64,000 nt of DNA from the NCBI RefSeq assembly GCF_025195085.2, contig NZ_JANAVY020000001.1, forward strand, positions 310,001 to 374,000, read 5' to 3'. The translations under genes were made by a program, and so were the position numbers. Under the pieces are notes generated by a model, which searched no databases, was not told the DNA's origin, and saw only the letters and a list, made by a program, of their open reading frames with translations. Source of the stretch: Vibrio intestinalis (GTDB taxonomy: Bacteria; Pseudomonadota; Gammaproteobacteria; Enterobacterales; Vibrionaceae). Position 1 is the first letter of the stretch. The number at the start of each line of letters is the position of its first letter. Shown piece by piece: positions 7,675 through 16,328 of the stretch.

Positions 7675-8781
7675 ATGACGCAAATTAATCGTGATCGTCT
7701 GATCGAGCACTTCTGTCAACTCATCAAAATCGACAGCGAATCTCTGTTTGAAAAAGAGATTGCAGACACACTCAGCGAACAACTAGGCCAAATGGGCTTT
7801 ACGGTACACAAGCTGCCAGTTCCTGAGCATATCTCAAATGGTTACAACGTTTACGCTCGTTTAGAGGGTAATATCGAAGACAGCGTAGTTTTGAGCTGTC
7901 ACATGGACACGGTCACACCGGGTAAAGGCATTGAGCCAATTATCGAAGATGGCATCATCCGCTCTAAAGGCAACACCATCCTAGGTGGCGATGACAAATC
8001 TGGCATTGCAGCTATCATGGAAGCCGTGCGCTGCATCCAAGCTGAAAACCTAGAGCACAAAACCATTGAACTGGCGTTCACTGTGCATGAAGAAGGTGGC
8101 CTACACGGCTCAGCAAACTTCGATATGAACTACATTACCTCGGACAAAGCGGTAGTACTCGATACTGGCGGCCCTATCGGCACTATCGTTAACTCTGCTC
8201 CTGGTCAGCAAAAAATCGTAGCAACAATCAAAGGCCGCCCTGCGCACGCAGGTTTAGCACCTGAAGAAGGCATCAGCGCAATTCAAGTGGCAGCTGACGC
8301 GATTACTCAAATGAAGCTACTGCGCATCGATGAAGAGACCACAGCGAACATCGGTATTGTGGAAGGCGGTAACGCAACAAACATCGTAATGCCTGAGCTG
8401 AAGATCGTAGCAGAAGCGCGCTCACTAAACAGCGAAAAACTCACTGCTCAAGTTGACCATATGATCTCAACATTCGAAACCGTAGCGGCAAAACATGGTG
8501 CAGAAGTAGAGATTGAATCATCTCGTGCCTACGATGCATTTGTTATCCCAGAAGATCACCCTCACATTGAACAAGTGAAAGCCTCTTTCAGTGCCATCGG
8601 CGCAGAACCGTTCACTAAATCAACCGGTGGAGGTAGCGATGCAAACAACTTCTACAAGAAAGGTCTAACAACCGTTAACGTTTCTACTGGTATGTCTAAA
8701 GTACACACCACGGAAGAATTCATTGCAGTAGAAGACATGGTAAGAATTACTGAGTTCATGAAGCACTACCTGACTCACTAA
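7675..8781 (+). CDS. M20-family aminotripeptidase-like peptidase (PepT-type)
   Basis: 368 residues from ATG 7675 (GAGG seven bases upstream); the longer frame from 7639 has no RBS. Two-zinc M20 metallopeptidase: CHMDTVTPG (first His/Asp), LGGDDKSGIAA (bridging Asp), HEEGG (catalytic and ligand Glu pair), LDTGGP and a late KVHTTEEF His. The dimerisation lid lies between, near GRPAHAG. It resembles peptidase T-like enzymes that remove the N-terminal residue of tripeptides in the cytoplasm. It is monocistronic and ends in a terminator. The exact substrate could differ, since M20 also includes deacylases. Confidence 0.85.
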   Translation: MTQINRDRLIEHFCQLIKIDSESLFEKEIADTLSEQLGQMGFTVHKLPVPEHISNGYNVYARLEGNIEDSVVLSCHMDTVTPGKGIEPIIEDGIIRSKGNTILGGDDKSGIAAIMEAVRCIQAENLEHKTIELAFTVHEEGGLHGSANFDMNYITSDKAVVLDTGGPIGTIVNSAPGQQKIVATIKGRPAHAGLAPEEGISAIQVAADAITQMKLLRIDEETTANIGIVEGGNATNIVMPELKIVAEARSLNSEKLTAQVDHMISTFETVAAKHGAEVEIESSRAYDAFVIPEDHPHIEQVKASFSAIGAEPFTKSTGGGSDANNFYKKGLTTVNVSTGMSKVHTTEEFIAVEDMVRITEFMKHYLTH

Positions 8782-8801
8782 CTGTCATTATGAATAATGC
8801 T

Positions 8802-8834
8802 AAGCCCCGAGAATCAAGGTTCTTGGGGCTTTTT
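8802..8834 (+). terminator. Intrinsic terminator after the M20 peptidase
   Basis: A 12-bp stem (AAGCCCCGAGAA with TTCTTGGGGCTT, one G-U), a six-base loop and T run to 8834. It separates the peptidase from the copper operon. Confidence 0.9.
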
Positions 8835-8848
8835 ACTATCAAAAATAC

Positions 8849-8879
8849 TTGACCTTCCCCCTAGGGTAACCCTTAGATT
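8849..8879 (+). promoter_or_regulatory. MerR/CueR-type promoter of the copper-efflux operon
   Basis: -35 TTGACC (8849-8854) and -10 TAGATT (8874-8879) are separated by 19 bases, the long spacer characteristic of MerR-family activated promoters. The spacer begins with ACCTTCCCC, the left half of the CueR operator as in E. coli copA. The right half GGGTAACC is degenerate. The first gene starts 31 bases downstream. Copper response through a CueR-like activator is inferred; no cueR is in the window. Confidence 0.6.
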
Positions 8880-8909
8880 AACCATTCGTTTGTAATTTTT
8901 GGTGGCATA

Positions 8910-9305
8910 ATGCGCATTCATTCACTGCGTACAATTTGCTTAATTCTGTTTAGCTCGCTGACATTAATTTTGTCTAGCGTGGTTTCCAGTGCGCCACTAA
9001 TGCCAATACAAATGATGCAGATGTCCGAAGTCTCACAATCTTGCCACTCTATGGCAGAAGAGACCACTCAATCCATGACCATGCATCACACCGCAAGCTA
9101 TACAACCTCATCTCCTATCGATTGCGAGACTAACAATAGCTTTGAGCACAACTGTTGTGATACCACCTGCATCACTGTCGTTGCGGCATTGCTCCATCCC
9201 CCTATCATGCCAGCACAACACAGTCAGCTCGTTGCATTCAACCATGAACCGACTCGTTCGATCGTAAAAGTCTCTCGCTCTCTCTACCGGCCTCCATCGC
9301 TTTAA
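8910..9305 (+). CDS. Small secreted Met/His/Cys-rich protein of the copper operon
   Basis: 131 residues. A hydrophobic N-terminal signal or anchor (about 8-28) is followed by a segment rich in metal-ligand residues: PIQMMQM, CHSMAEE, SMTMHH, then DCETN, HNCCDTTC. The C-terminus is basic (RSIVKVSRSLYRPPSL). Its position as first gene after the CueR-like promoter and its composition suggest a periplasmic copper-binding or copper-sensing protein, similar in style to the small leader proteins of other metal operons. I do not recognise a defined family. It is separated by about 100 bases from the channel gene. Confidence 0.6.
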   Translation: MRIHSLRTICLILFSSLTLILSSVVSSAPLMPIQMMQMSEVSQSCHSMAEETTQSMTMHHTASYTTSSPIDCETNNSFEHNCCDTTCITVVAALLHPPIMPAQHSQLVAFNHEPTRSIVKVSRSLYRPPSL

Positions 9306-9403
9306 TTCGCTATTCAATCTAAATGGCCTAGGCTTCGAGCTATGGCTAGTTTTTCTGTCTGTTAGCTTAATGCTAATGGCCTATGAATGGACGAATTTAC
9401 CCC

Positions 9404-10765
9404 ATGAAACATCATCTAATTATGTTGGGATTGTGCAGTGCCCTTAGCGTTTCGGCCCCGCTGGCTTTTGCACAAACTGACGAGGCTTTGATAACCACAA
9501 ACCGTGGGCTCAGCTTAGAGCAGTTAATCAGCCTCGCCCTTGAAAACGACAATACTCGCGCACAATTTAGTGCTCAATCTCAGGCAATCTTACAATCAGG
9601 CCTTGCTAACGCGACCTTAATGGATCCAACCATTAAAGTGGGCTTTGGCGGCGTACCAGTGGATAGCTTTAGCCTAGACCAAGATCCGATGAGCAATGTA
9701 TCCGTCGGTATAATGCAAAAGTTCGACCGCGGAAATACAACCGAGCTGCAATCTGAACTGGCGAGTCATCAAGCCGACGCAAGTGCCAGTCAAATCGCCC
9801 TGCGCGAGCGTGAAGTGACCATGCAAATCACTCAATTATGGCTTGAGCTTGGCTATGCACAACAAGCCGAAACACTGCTTAACCAACAAAGAACTTGGCT
9901 CAACCAACTGGTTGAAAATATCCAAGCCAATTACTCACTCGGCATGAGTGAATCGCAAGACATTCTCGCTAGCCAAATCAAAGTGAGCCTGTTGGACCAA
10001 AAACTGATCGCCAATCAGCAATTGCAGTTTTCAATCAAATCACAGTTGTCTGAATGGCTTGGCAGCCAATGGTTAAACCAATTAGATGCCAATCAAAGCT
10101 CGTTGCACGCCTCTAATCAACTCGATTGGCCACGCTTAATTGATGTATTAAACAAAAATGGGTCGGCTTTAAATCAATCGCTTTTAAGCCACCCTTCCGT
10201 ACGCGCTATTGATGCCACCATTGGTGCTGCGGAAACTCAAGTAGGCATTGCAGAGCAAGCCTACTCACCACAATTTGGCGTTGAGGTAATGTACGCACAT
10301 CGACAAGCAAACAACATGCAAGGGAATCCAGCCCCAGACATGGTCAGCGCTTATCTCACAATGGATCTGCCGCTATTTACCGGTAACAAACAAGACAAAG
10401 CACACGCCGCGGCTCAGCACCAAGTGGGCGCAGCAAAATCGATGCGCGATGCCGCACTAGCGCGGTTGTCTGCTCAGCTACATACACTCAATAGCCAGAG
10501 ACAACATACCCTAACGCGTATTCAGCGCTATCAATCCGATCTACTGCCCCAAGCCAAGGCGCAGCGGAAAGCGGTTGAGCGAGGTTACCAGAACAACAGC
10601 GCCTCATTTGGTGACATTGTCACCTCATCCATTGCAGAGCTTAACATCCAGCTAGAACAGCAAAGACTGCTAACCGACCTCAATATCATCAATAGCCAAT
10701 TGGCAAGCCTACTCGGTGTGTTTGAACATCACCAAGTCACTTCGCCAAACCAAGCGAACCAATAG
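9404..10765 (+). CDS. TolC-family outer-membrane channel, CusC-like
   Basis: 453 residues from ATG 9404 (MKHHLIMLG), chosen because a signal peptide ending AFAQ begins there. A start at 9383 would add seven residues; neither has a good RBS. Two OEP repeats give the long alpha-helical barrel: heptad-rich helices around ELASHQADASASQIALREREV and a second set near MRDAALARLSAQLHTLNSQRQH. No lipobox is seen, unlike E. coli CusC. It forms the outer-membrane exit duct for the CusBA pump encoded next, with 12 bases between genes. Confidence 0.85.
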   Translation: MKHHLIMLGLCSALSVSAPLAFAQTDEALITTNRGLSLEQLISLALENDNTRAQFSAQSQAILQSGLANATLMDPTIKVGFGGVPVDSFSLDQDPMSNVSVGIMQKFDRGNTTELQSELASHQADASASQIALREREVTMQITQLWLELGYAQQAETLLNQQRTWLNQLVENIQANYSLGMSESQDILASQIKVSLLDQKLIANQQLQFSIKSQLSEWLGSQWLNQLDANQSSLHASNQLDWPRLIDVLNKNGSALNQSLLSHPSVRAIDATIGAAETQVGIAEQAYSPQFGVEVMYAHRQANNMQGNPAPDMVSAYLTMDLPLFTGNKQDKAHAAAQHQVGAAKSMRDAALARLSAQLHTLNSQRQHTLTRIQRYQSDLLPQAKAQRKAVERGYQNNSASFGDIVTSSIAELNIQLEQQRLLTDLNIINSQLASLLGVFEHHQVTSPNQANQ

Positions 10766-10777
10766 TAAGGACACAAC

Positions 10778-12481
10778 ATGAAATCAATCAAAGTCGCAGC
10801 ATTAGCTTTGTCTATCGGTAGCATTTTAGGTGGCGCTATTGGCTTTACGGCGCAGCATTGGCTGGGCGATACCACGCATACAACCGAACACTCTCAAGAG
10901 AGTAATGAACCTCTCTACTGGGTTGCGCCAATGGACCCAAACTACAAACGCGATAAACCAGGTAAATCGCCAATGGGGATGGATCTTATCCCTGTTTTTG
11001 CTGAAGATGATACCGCCCAACAAGCGCCGGGTACGATCTCCATTGAACCAGCCGTTGAAAACAACCTTGGTGTAAAGAGCGCGCAAGTGATTGAGCAACC
11101 ACTGCAGCCGAGCATTCAAGCGGTCGGGTACATTGCATTTGACGAAAGCACGCTTTGGCAAACCAACGTACGCGCCAGTGGCTGGGTAGAAAAGCTCTAC
11201 GTCAATGCCGCCGGTGAAAGAGTTCGCCAAGGCGATGTACTATTCACCTTCTACTCTCCTGAACTGGTTAAAGCGCAGCAAGAATTGCTTAATGCCAAAC
11301 GTACCGGACGCAAGAACCTCATCACCAGTGCAAAAGAACGCTTAGCCGCACTAGGTGTCGATACCACACAAATAAATCAAATCTATCGCAGTGGCAAAGC
11401 CAAGCAGAATATCGCAATAAAAGCCCTCGCCGATGGTGTCATCGCGACCTTGAATGTGCGCGAAGGTGGCTACCTTTCTCCGGCACAAACCGTCATTAGT
11501 GCTGGCCCACTTGAGCAAGTTTGGGTTGATGTTGAACTGTTTGAGCGACAAGCACATTGGATTAAACAAGGCAGCAGCGCCAACATGACTCTCGACGCAG
11601 TACCGGGTGAAACATGGCAAGGGAAAGTGGATTACTTCTACCCCATTCTTGACCCCGCTACGCGTACGTTTCGGGTAAGACTCAAATTTGACAACCCGAA
11701 CGGCGAGCTCAAACCCAACATGTTTGCCAACATTGAACTTACCCCAACCAGCGAGCAAGCAGTGCTCACTATACCGCGCAGCGCCGTCATCCACTCTGCC
11801 AATATGAGCCGTGTTGTGTTGGCCTTGGGTAATGGGAAATACCGTTCAGCCCGTATCGAAGTTGGCCGTGAAGCAGGTGACTTCGTAGAAGTGCTCGATG
11901 GATTAACAACCGACGATAAAGTCGTCACCTCAGCGCAATTCATGCTTGATTCTGAATCTAGCCAAAGCGCCGACCTTTCGCGTATTAATGGCATCGACCA
12001 ACCCGCTACGTCAGTATGGGCAAGCGGCCATATCACAGACTTAATGCCGCAACATCAGATGATCACGCTCAACCACCAGCCTGTTCCGGAATGGGATTGG
12101 CCTGGCATGGTGATGAACTTCAAGCTCGATTCTCAAGTCGACGTCTCTGGCTTAAGCAAAGGCCAAGCGATTGAATTTGAGATGAAGCAAGATGCCGACG
12201 GCCAATACTTGCTCACCGATATCAAACTTGACGCCAGCGCTCCAACTCAGGCTTGGGTTAACGGCACGATTACCATGCTCATGGCGGATTTCGGCATGGT
12301 CACCGTCAGCCATGAACCGCAGGATTCGATTCAATGGCAAGCTGGAGAGCAAAATTTCTCCGTTTCTGATTCGTTCGATTTATCTCCATTTAGTGAGGGT
12401 CAGCAAATTCGGTTTCTAGTCGAAAACCAAGGCGGCGAATGGCAACTAATGCAAATCGAAGCGCAAGGAGAGTCACTATGA
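10778..12481 (+). CDS. cusB: CusB-like periplasmic adaptor with two C-terminal CusF-like domains
   Basis: 567 residues. N-terminal membrane anchor (about 5-27); a heavy-metal-binding stretch (about 47-75) with VAPMDP and GKSPMGMDLIP; then the adaptor core with barrel-sandwich halves, an alpha hairpin around YSPELVKAQQELLNAKR, and beta-barrel and membrane-proximal domains. Beyond the usual end are two CusF-like domains. The first (about 413-480) keeps the copper ligands His433, Trp441, Met444 and Met446 (WDWPGMVM). The second (about 488-560) has His512 and Trp520, but Gly523 and Gln525 replace the two Met. CusF is normally a separate periplasmic chaperone handing Cu(I)/Ag(I) to the pump. The stop overlaps the cusA start (ATGA). 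Confidence 0.92.
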   Translation: MKSIKVAALALSIGSILGGAIGFTAQHWLGDTTHTTEHSQESNEPLYWVAPMDPNYKRDKPGKSPMGMDLIPVFAEDDTAQQAPGTISIEPAVENNLGVKSAQVIEQPLQPSIQAVGYIAFDESTLWQTNVRASGWVEKLYVNAAGERVRQGDVLFTFYSPELVKAQQELLNAKRTGRKNLITSAKERLAALGVDTTQINQIYRSGKAKQNIAIKALADGVIATLNVREGGYLSPAQTVISAGPLEQVWVDVELFERQAHWIKQGSSANMTLDAVPGETWQGKVDYFYPILDPATRTFRVRLKFDNPNGELKPNMFANIELTPTSEQAVLTIPRSAVIHSANMSRVVLALGNGKYRSARIEVGREAGDFVEVLDGLTTDDKVVTSAQFMLDSESSQSADLSRINGIDQPATSVWASGHITDLMPQHQMITLNHQPVPEWDWPGMVMNFKLDSQVDVSGLSKGQAIEFEMKQDADGQYLLTDIKLDASAPTQAWVNGTITMLMADFGMVTVSHEPQDSIQWQAGEQNFSVSDSFDLSPFSEGQQIRFLVENQGGEWQLMQIEAQGESL

Positions 12482-15400
12482 TCGGCGCGATAATTCGATG
12501 GTCCATCCAAAGCCGATTCTTCGTTTTGGTGGCAACGGTACTACTGACATTAGCCGGCTTATACAGCGTAAAAAACACCCCTGTCGATGCCATTCCTGAT
12601 CTATCTGATGTTCAGGTCATCATTAAAACCAGCTATCCGGGGCAAGCCCCGCAAGTAGTCGAAGACCAAGTTACTTACCCGCTCACCACTGCGATGTTGG
12701 CCGTTCCGGGCGCTGAAACGGTTCGCGGTTACTCCTTCTTTGGCGACTCATACGTTTATATCATCTTCAACGATGATACTGACATGTATTGGGCGCGCTC
12801 GCGCGTGCTTGAATACCTAAGCCAAGTTGCACCTAACCTCCCGTCACAGGCCAAGCCGACACTTGGGCCAGATGCGACAGGTGTGGGCTGGGTCTACAGC
12901 TATGTGTTGCAAGACAAAACTGGCAAACACGATTTGGCTGAGCTGCGCAGTTTGCAAGACTGGTTCTTAAAATATGAGCTGCAAACTGTCGCGGGTGTGT
13001 CTGAAGTGGCCACCGTTGGCGGTATGGTCAAACAGTATCAAGTACAAATTGATCCAGCCAAGCTACGCGCTTACGACCTCACACTGCAGCAAGTAAACCA
13101 AGCGATTAATCAAGGTAACCAAGAAACAGGCGCATCGGTAATTGAAGTAGCCGAAGCAGAACACATGGTAAGAACCTCGGGCTATCTCTCCAGTATGGAT
13201 GACCTACGCGCTTTGCCACTTAAAGTGACAGAGAAAGGAACACCATTACTGCTTGGTGACATTGCAGACATCAATTTAGGCCCACAAATGCGCCGTGGTA
13301 TCTCTGAGTTTAACGGTGAAGGCGAAGCGGTTGGCGGCGTCATCGTGATGCGATTTGGTGAAAATGCGAGTGAGGTTATTGCACAAGTGAAAACCAAACT
13401 GGCAGAGCTGCAACGTGGCCTACCTGAAGGAGTAGAGGTTGTCACCACATACGATCGTTCAACCTTGATTGATGCAGCAGTCGATAACCTATGGCAAAAG
13501 CTTGCTGAGGAGTTCATCGTTGTTGCTGTGGTTTGTGCGCTGTTTCTATTCCATATCCGATCGTCTCTGGTTATCGCTATCAGCCTACCGATTGGTATTT
13601 TAGTCGCCTTTATCGTCATGCATTGGCAAGGTATTAATGCCAACATCATGTCTTTAGGTGGTATCGCCATTGCGATCGGAGCCATGGTTGATGGCGCGAT
13701 CGTGATGATAGAAAACGTCCATAAACACATCGAGAAAACCCCATTAACTGATGAAAATCGATGGCAAGTGATCGGTAAAGCTGCAGAAGAAGTTGGCGCG
13801 CCTTTGTTCTTCTCACTGCTTATCATTACCTTAAGCTTTGTGCCTGTGTTCGCGCTAGAAGGCCAAGAGGGCAAAATGTTCTCTCCACTTGCCTTTACCA
13901 AAACCTATGCCATGGCAGCTGCGGCAGGTTTAGCCATAACACTGGTGCCAGTTTTGATGGGTTACTTTATTCGTGGCAAGGTGCTACCTGAGCACAAGAA
14001 CCCTATCAATAAAGGGTTGGTATCGCTTTATCGCCCACTACTCAACCTCAGCCTACGCTATCCAAAATCTATGATCGCGTTTGCGATGGTGCTATTGGCA
14101 TCGGCTTATTACCCAACCAAACAGCTGGGCAGTGAGTTTATCCCGCCGCTTGATGAAGGCGATCTGATGTACATGCCAACCACTTACCCAGGCATCTCGA
14201 TTGGTAAAGCGCGCGAGCTACTACAACAGACCAACAAGCTGATTAAAACCGTACCGGAAGTAGAAACCGTTTGGGGCAAAATTGGTCGCGCTGAATCGGC
14301 TACAGACCCAGCGCCTCTCACCATGATAGAGACGACGATTCAGTTAAAACCTCGCGACCAATGGCGTGACGGCGTCACCACTGAGTCATTACGTCAAGAG
14401 TTTGATCAGTTGGTTCAGTTCCCCGGTCTTACTAACGCTTGGGTAATGCCAATCAAGACGCGTATCGACATGCTAGCAACCGGTATTAAAACTCCCATTG
14501 GCATCAAGCTCTCTGGCCCCGATCTTAAAGTAATCGAAAAACTTGGATCGCAGCTTGAGCCAATATTGAATGCCATCGACGGCACCACCTCAGTGTATGC
14601 CGAGCGTGTTGCTGGTGGCCGCTACGTCACCATTGATATTCGGCGCCGCCAAGCCGCGCGCTACGGGTTAAGCATCGCTGACATCCAGCAAGTGATTTCA
14701 ACTGCCGTTGGAGGCATGAAGGTAGGTGAAACCTTTGAGGGCTTAGAGCGTTATCCGATCAATGTACGTTACCCCCAGCATTACCGTGACTCAGTGGTGA
14801 AACTGCGAGACTTACCGCTTGTGACACCAAACGGCGCGCGTATCGCGCTTGGTGATGTAGCGAACATTCGCTACGAAGATGGCCCACCGATGATAAAGAC
14901 TGAAAACGCACGTCCGAACGGTTGGGTATTCGTCGATATTGAAGGCCGAGATCTAGGCTCTTACGTACAAGAAGCCCAACAAGCGGTAGCCGAGCAACTG
15001 CAGTTGCCAGCAGGCTACTCGTTAACCTGGTCTGGGCAATATGAATACATGGAGCGCGCAAAACAACGCTTGAGTGTGGTTGTCCCTGTCACACTTGCCA
15101 TCATCATGCTACTGCTCTATTTCAGCTTTAGACGTGTTGGTGAGGTCATGATCATCATGGCCACATTGCCACTCGCTATGGTGGGCGGTTTGTGGCTCAT
15201 GCATCTGCTCAACTTCAATTTCTCTATCGCGGTAGGTGTCGGCTTTATCGCCCTTGCAGGCGTCGCAGTAGAGATCGGCGTCATTATGTTGGTTTACCTA
15301 AACCAAGCTTGGGATGAGAGCAAACTCAGCGCAAATCAAGCTCAGCGCCCTCTTGATGACCGCGATTTAAACCACGCGATTAGCCAAGGCGCAGGTCTGC

Positions 15401-15618
15401 GCGTTCGCCCCGTCATGATGACCGTAAGCACCGTGATTATTGGCTTAATCCCAATTATGTATGGGCACGGAACAGGTTCAGAAGTGATGCAACGTATCGC
15501 CGCACCAATGATTGGTGGTATGGCATCTGCGCTGCTGCTCACACTGTTAGTACTGCCCGCCATATTCAAACTTTGGAAACAACGACAACTAAATTCAGCT
15601 CAAAAGGAAACAGCATGA
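12478..15618 (+). CDS. cusA: CusA-type heavy-metal RND efflux pump
   Basis: 1046 residues from ATG 12478 (AAGGAG eight bases upstream, overlap of four bases with cusB). Inner-membrane proton-driven pump: 12 transmembrane segments in two halves and two large periplasmic loops. The N-terminal signature TPVDAIPDLSDVQV and the TM4 motif region GGIAIAIGAMVDGAIVMIEN are typical of heavy-metal RND proteins. The three methionines that bind Cu(I)/Ag(I) in E. coli CusA (573, 623, 672) are present at Met566 (DLMYMPTT), Met616 (PLTMIETT) and Met665 (RIDMLATG) with identical spacing, which supports monovalent copper/silver rather than Zn/Co/Cd transport. Confidence 0.95.
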   Translation: MIGAIIRWSIQSRFFVLVATVLLTLAGLYSVKNTPVDAIPDLSDVQVIIKTSYPGQAPQVVEDQVTYPLTTAMLAVPGAETVRGYSFFGDSYVYIIFNDDTDMYWARSRVLEYLSQVAPNLPSQAKPTLGPDATGVGWVYSYVLQDKTGKHDLAELRSLQDWFLKYELQTVAGVSEVATVGGMVKQYQVQIDPAKLRAYDLTLQQVNQAINQGNQETGASVIEVAEAEHMVRTSGYLSSMDDLRALPLKVTEKGTPLLLGDIADINLGPQMRRGISEFNGEGEAVGGVIVMRFGENASEVIAQVKTKLAELQRGLPEGVEVVTTYDRSTLIDAAVDNLWQKLAEEFIVVAVVCALFLFHIRSSLVIAISLPIGILVAFIVMHWQGINANIMSLGGIAIAIGAMVDGAIVMIENVHKHIEKTPLTDENRWQVIGKAAEEVGAPLFFSLLIITLSFVPVFALEGQEGKMFSPLAFTKTYAMAAAAGLAITLVPVLMGYFIRGKVLPEHKNPINKGLVSLYRPLLNLSLRYPKSMIAFAMVLLASAYYPTKQLGSEFIPPLDEGDLMYMPTTYPGISIGKARELLQQTNKLIKTVPEVETVWGKIGRAESATDPAPLTMIETTIQLKPRDQWRDGVTTESLRQEFDQLVQFPGLTNAWVMPIKTRIDMLATGIKTPIGIKLSGPDLKVIEKLGSQLEPILNAIDGTTSVYAERVAGGRYVTIDIRRRQAARYGLSIADIQQVISTAVGGMKVGETFEGLERYPINVRYPQHYRDSVVKLRDLPLVTPNGARIALGDVANIRYEDGPPMIKTENARPNGWVFVDIEGRDLGSYVQEAQQAVAEQLQLPAGYSLTWSGQYEYMERAKQRLSVVVPVTLAIIMLLLYFSFRRVGEVMIIMATLPLAMVGGLWLMHLLNFNFSIAVGVGFIALAGVAVEIGVIMLVYLNQAWDESKLSANQAQRPLDDRDLNHAISQGAGLRVRPVMMTVSTVIIGLIPIMYGHGTGSEVMQRIAAPMIGGMASALLLTLLVLPAIFKLWKQRQLNSAQKETA

Positions 15619-16157
15619 AAACACTATTAATCGCCACCCTAGCCTTCACCGCTCCACTAGCCTTGGCCGACAGCATGGATCACTCGGGAATGGACCACTC
15701 AAATATGGATCATTCGCAAATGAATCACGCAAAGATGGACCATTCTAAAATGGATCATGGCTCGATGATGAACATGCCGGGCATGTCTGAAGTGGGTATG
15801 CCCGCGAAAGGTGCAAAGCCAGATAAAGTGGTTCACGTGATTTTAAGTGATGACAATACCATCACGTTCAAAAAGCCCGTCACCATTGAGCCGAATGACG
15901 TTGTTCAGTTTGTCGTAATGAACACTGGCACACAAATCCATGAATTTTCAATTGGCTCTAGCGATGAATTGAAAAAGCACCGCGCTATGATGGCGCAAAT
16001 GGCAGGTATGGAGCATGACACCAACAACTCTATCGTCGTTCAGCCTAAAAAAGCGCGTCAGTTCTTATGGCACTTCCATGGCAAAAACCAAGTTGAGATC
16101 GCCTGCAACATAGGTGACCACTACGATAAAGGCATGGTGGAAAAACTCACTTTGTAA
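15615..16157 (+). CDS. Periplasmic cupredoxin with Met/His pentapeptide repeats
   Basis: 180 residues from ATG 15615, overlapping the cusA stop by four bases; AAAGGAAA lies upstream. Signal peptide (1-18, ending ALA). Residues 21-50 are six consecutive pentapeptides of the form M-x-H-x-x (MDHSG, MDHSN, MDHSQ, MNHAK, MDHSK, MDHGS), a flexible copper-binding tail like those of CopA/PcoA proteins. Residues about 75-180 are a cupredoxin domain with all four type-1 ligands in place: His in TQIHEFSIG, then Cys, His and Met in ACNIGDHYDKGM. Likely a periplasmic copper carrier or electron carrier serving the efflux system. It is the last gene of the operon. Confidence 0.88.
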   Translation: MKTLLIATLAFTAPLALADSMDHSGMDHSNMDHSQMNHAKMDHSKMDHGSMMNMPGMSEVGMPAKGAKPDKVVHVILSDDNTITFKKPVTIEPNDVVQFVVMNTGTQIHEFSIGSSDELKKHRAMMAQMAGMEHDTNNSIVVQPKKARQFLWHFHGKNQVEIACNIGDHYDKGMVEKLTL

Positions 16158-16167
16158 TTTACATCTA

Positions 16168-16201
16168 AAGAAAAGCTCGCACATTTGTGCGAGCTTTTCT
16201 T
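16168..16201 (+). terminator. Terminator of the copper operon
   Basis: A 15-bp perfect stem (16168-16182 with 16187-16201) with a four-base loop; the 3' arm itself ends in TTTTCTT. Confidence 0.85.
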
Positions 16202-16328
16202 ATGTATCATCGACGGTGAATCATTTTGCGACTTTCCAACTATCGTTCAACGTCAATTAACCCTGTTCTCATTGCGCAGCGTTTTAGCGTAAGATGATCA
16301 CTAATCGCTTTACCATTGAGTCTATCAT

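Noticed and set aside
13182..13901. Minus-strand 239-codon frame inside cusA
   Set aside because: Antisense shadow of a strongly conserved gene; Ser/Thr/Ile-rich with no domain signature.
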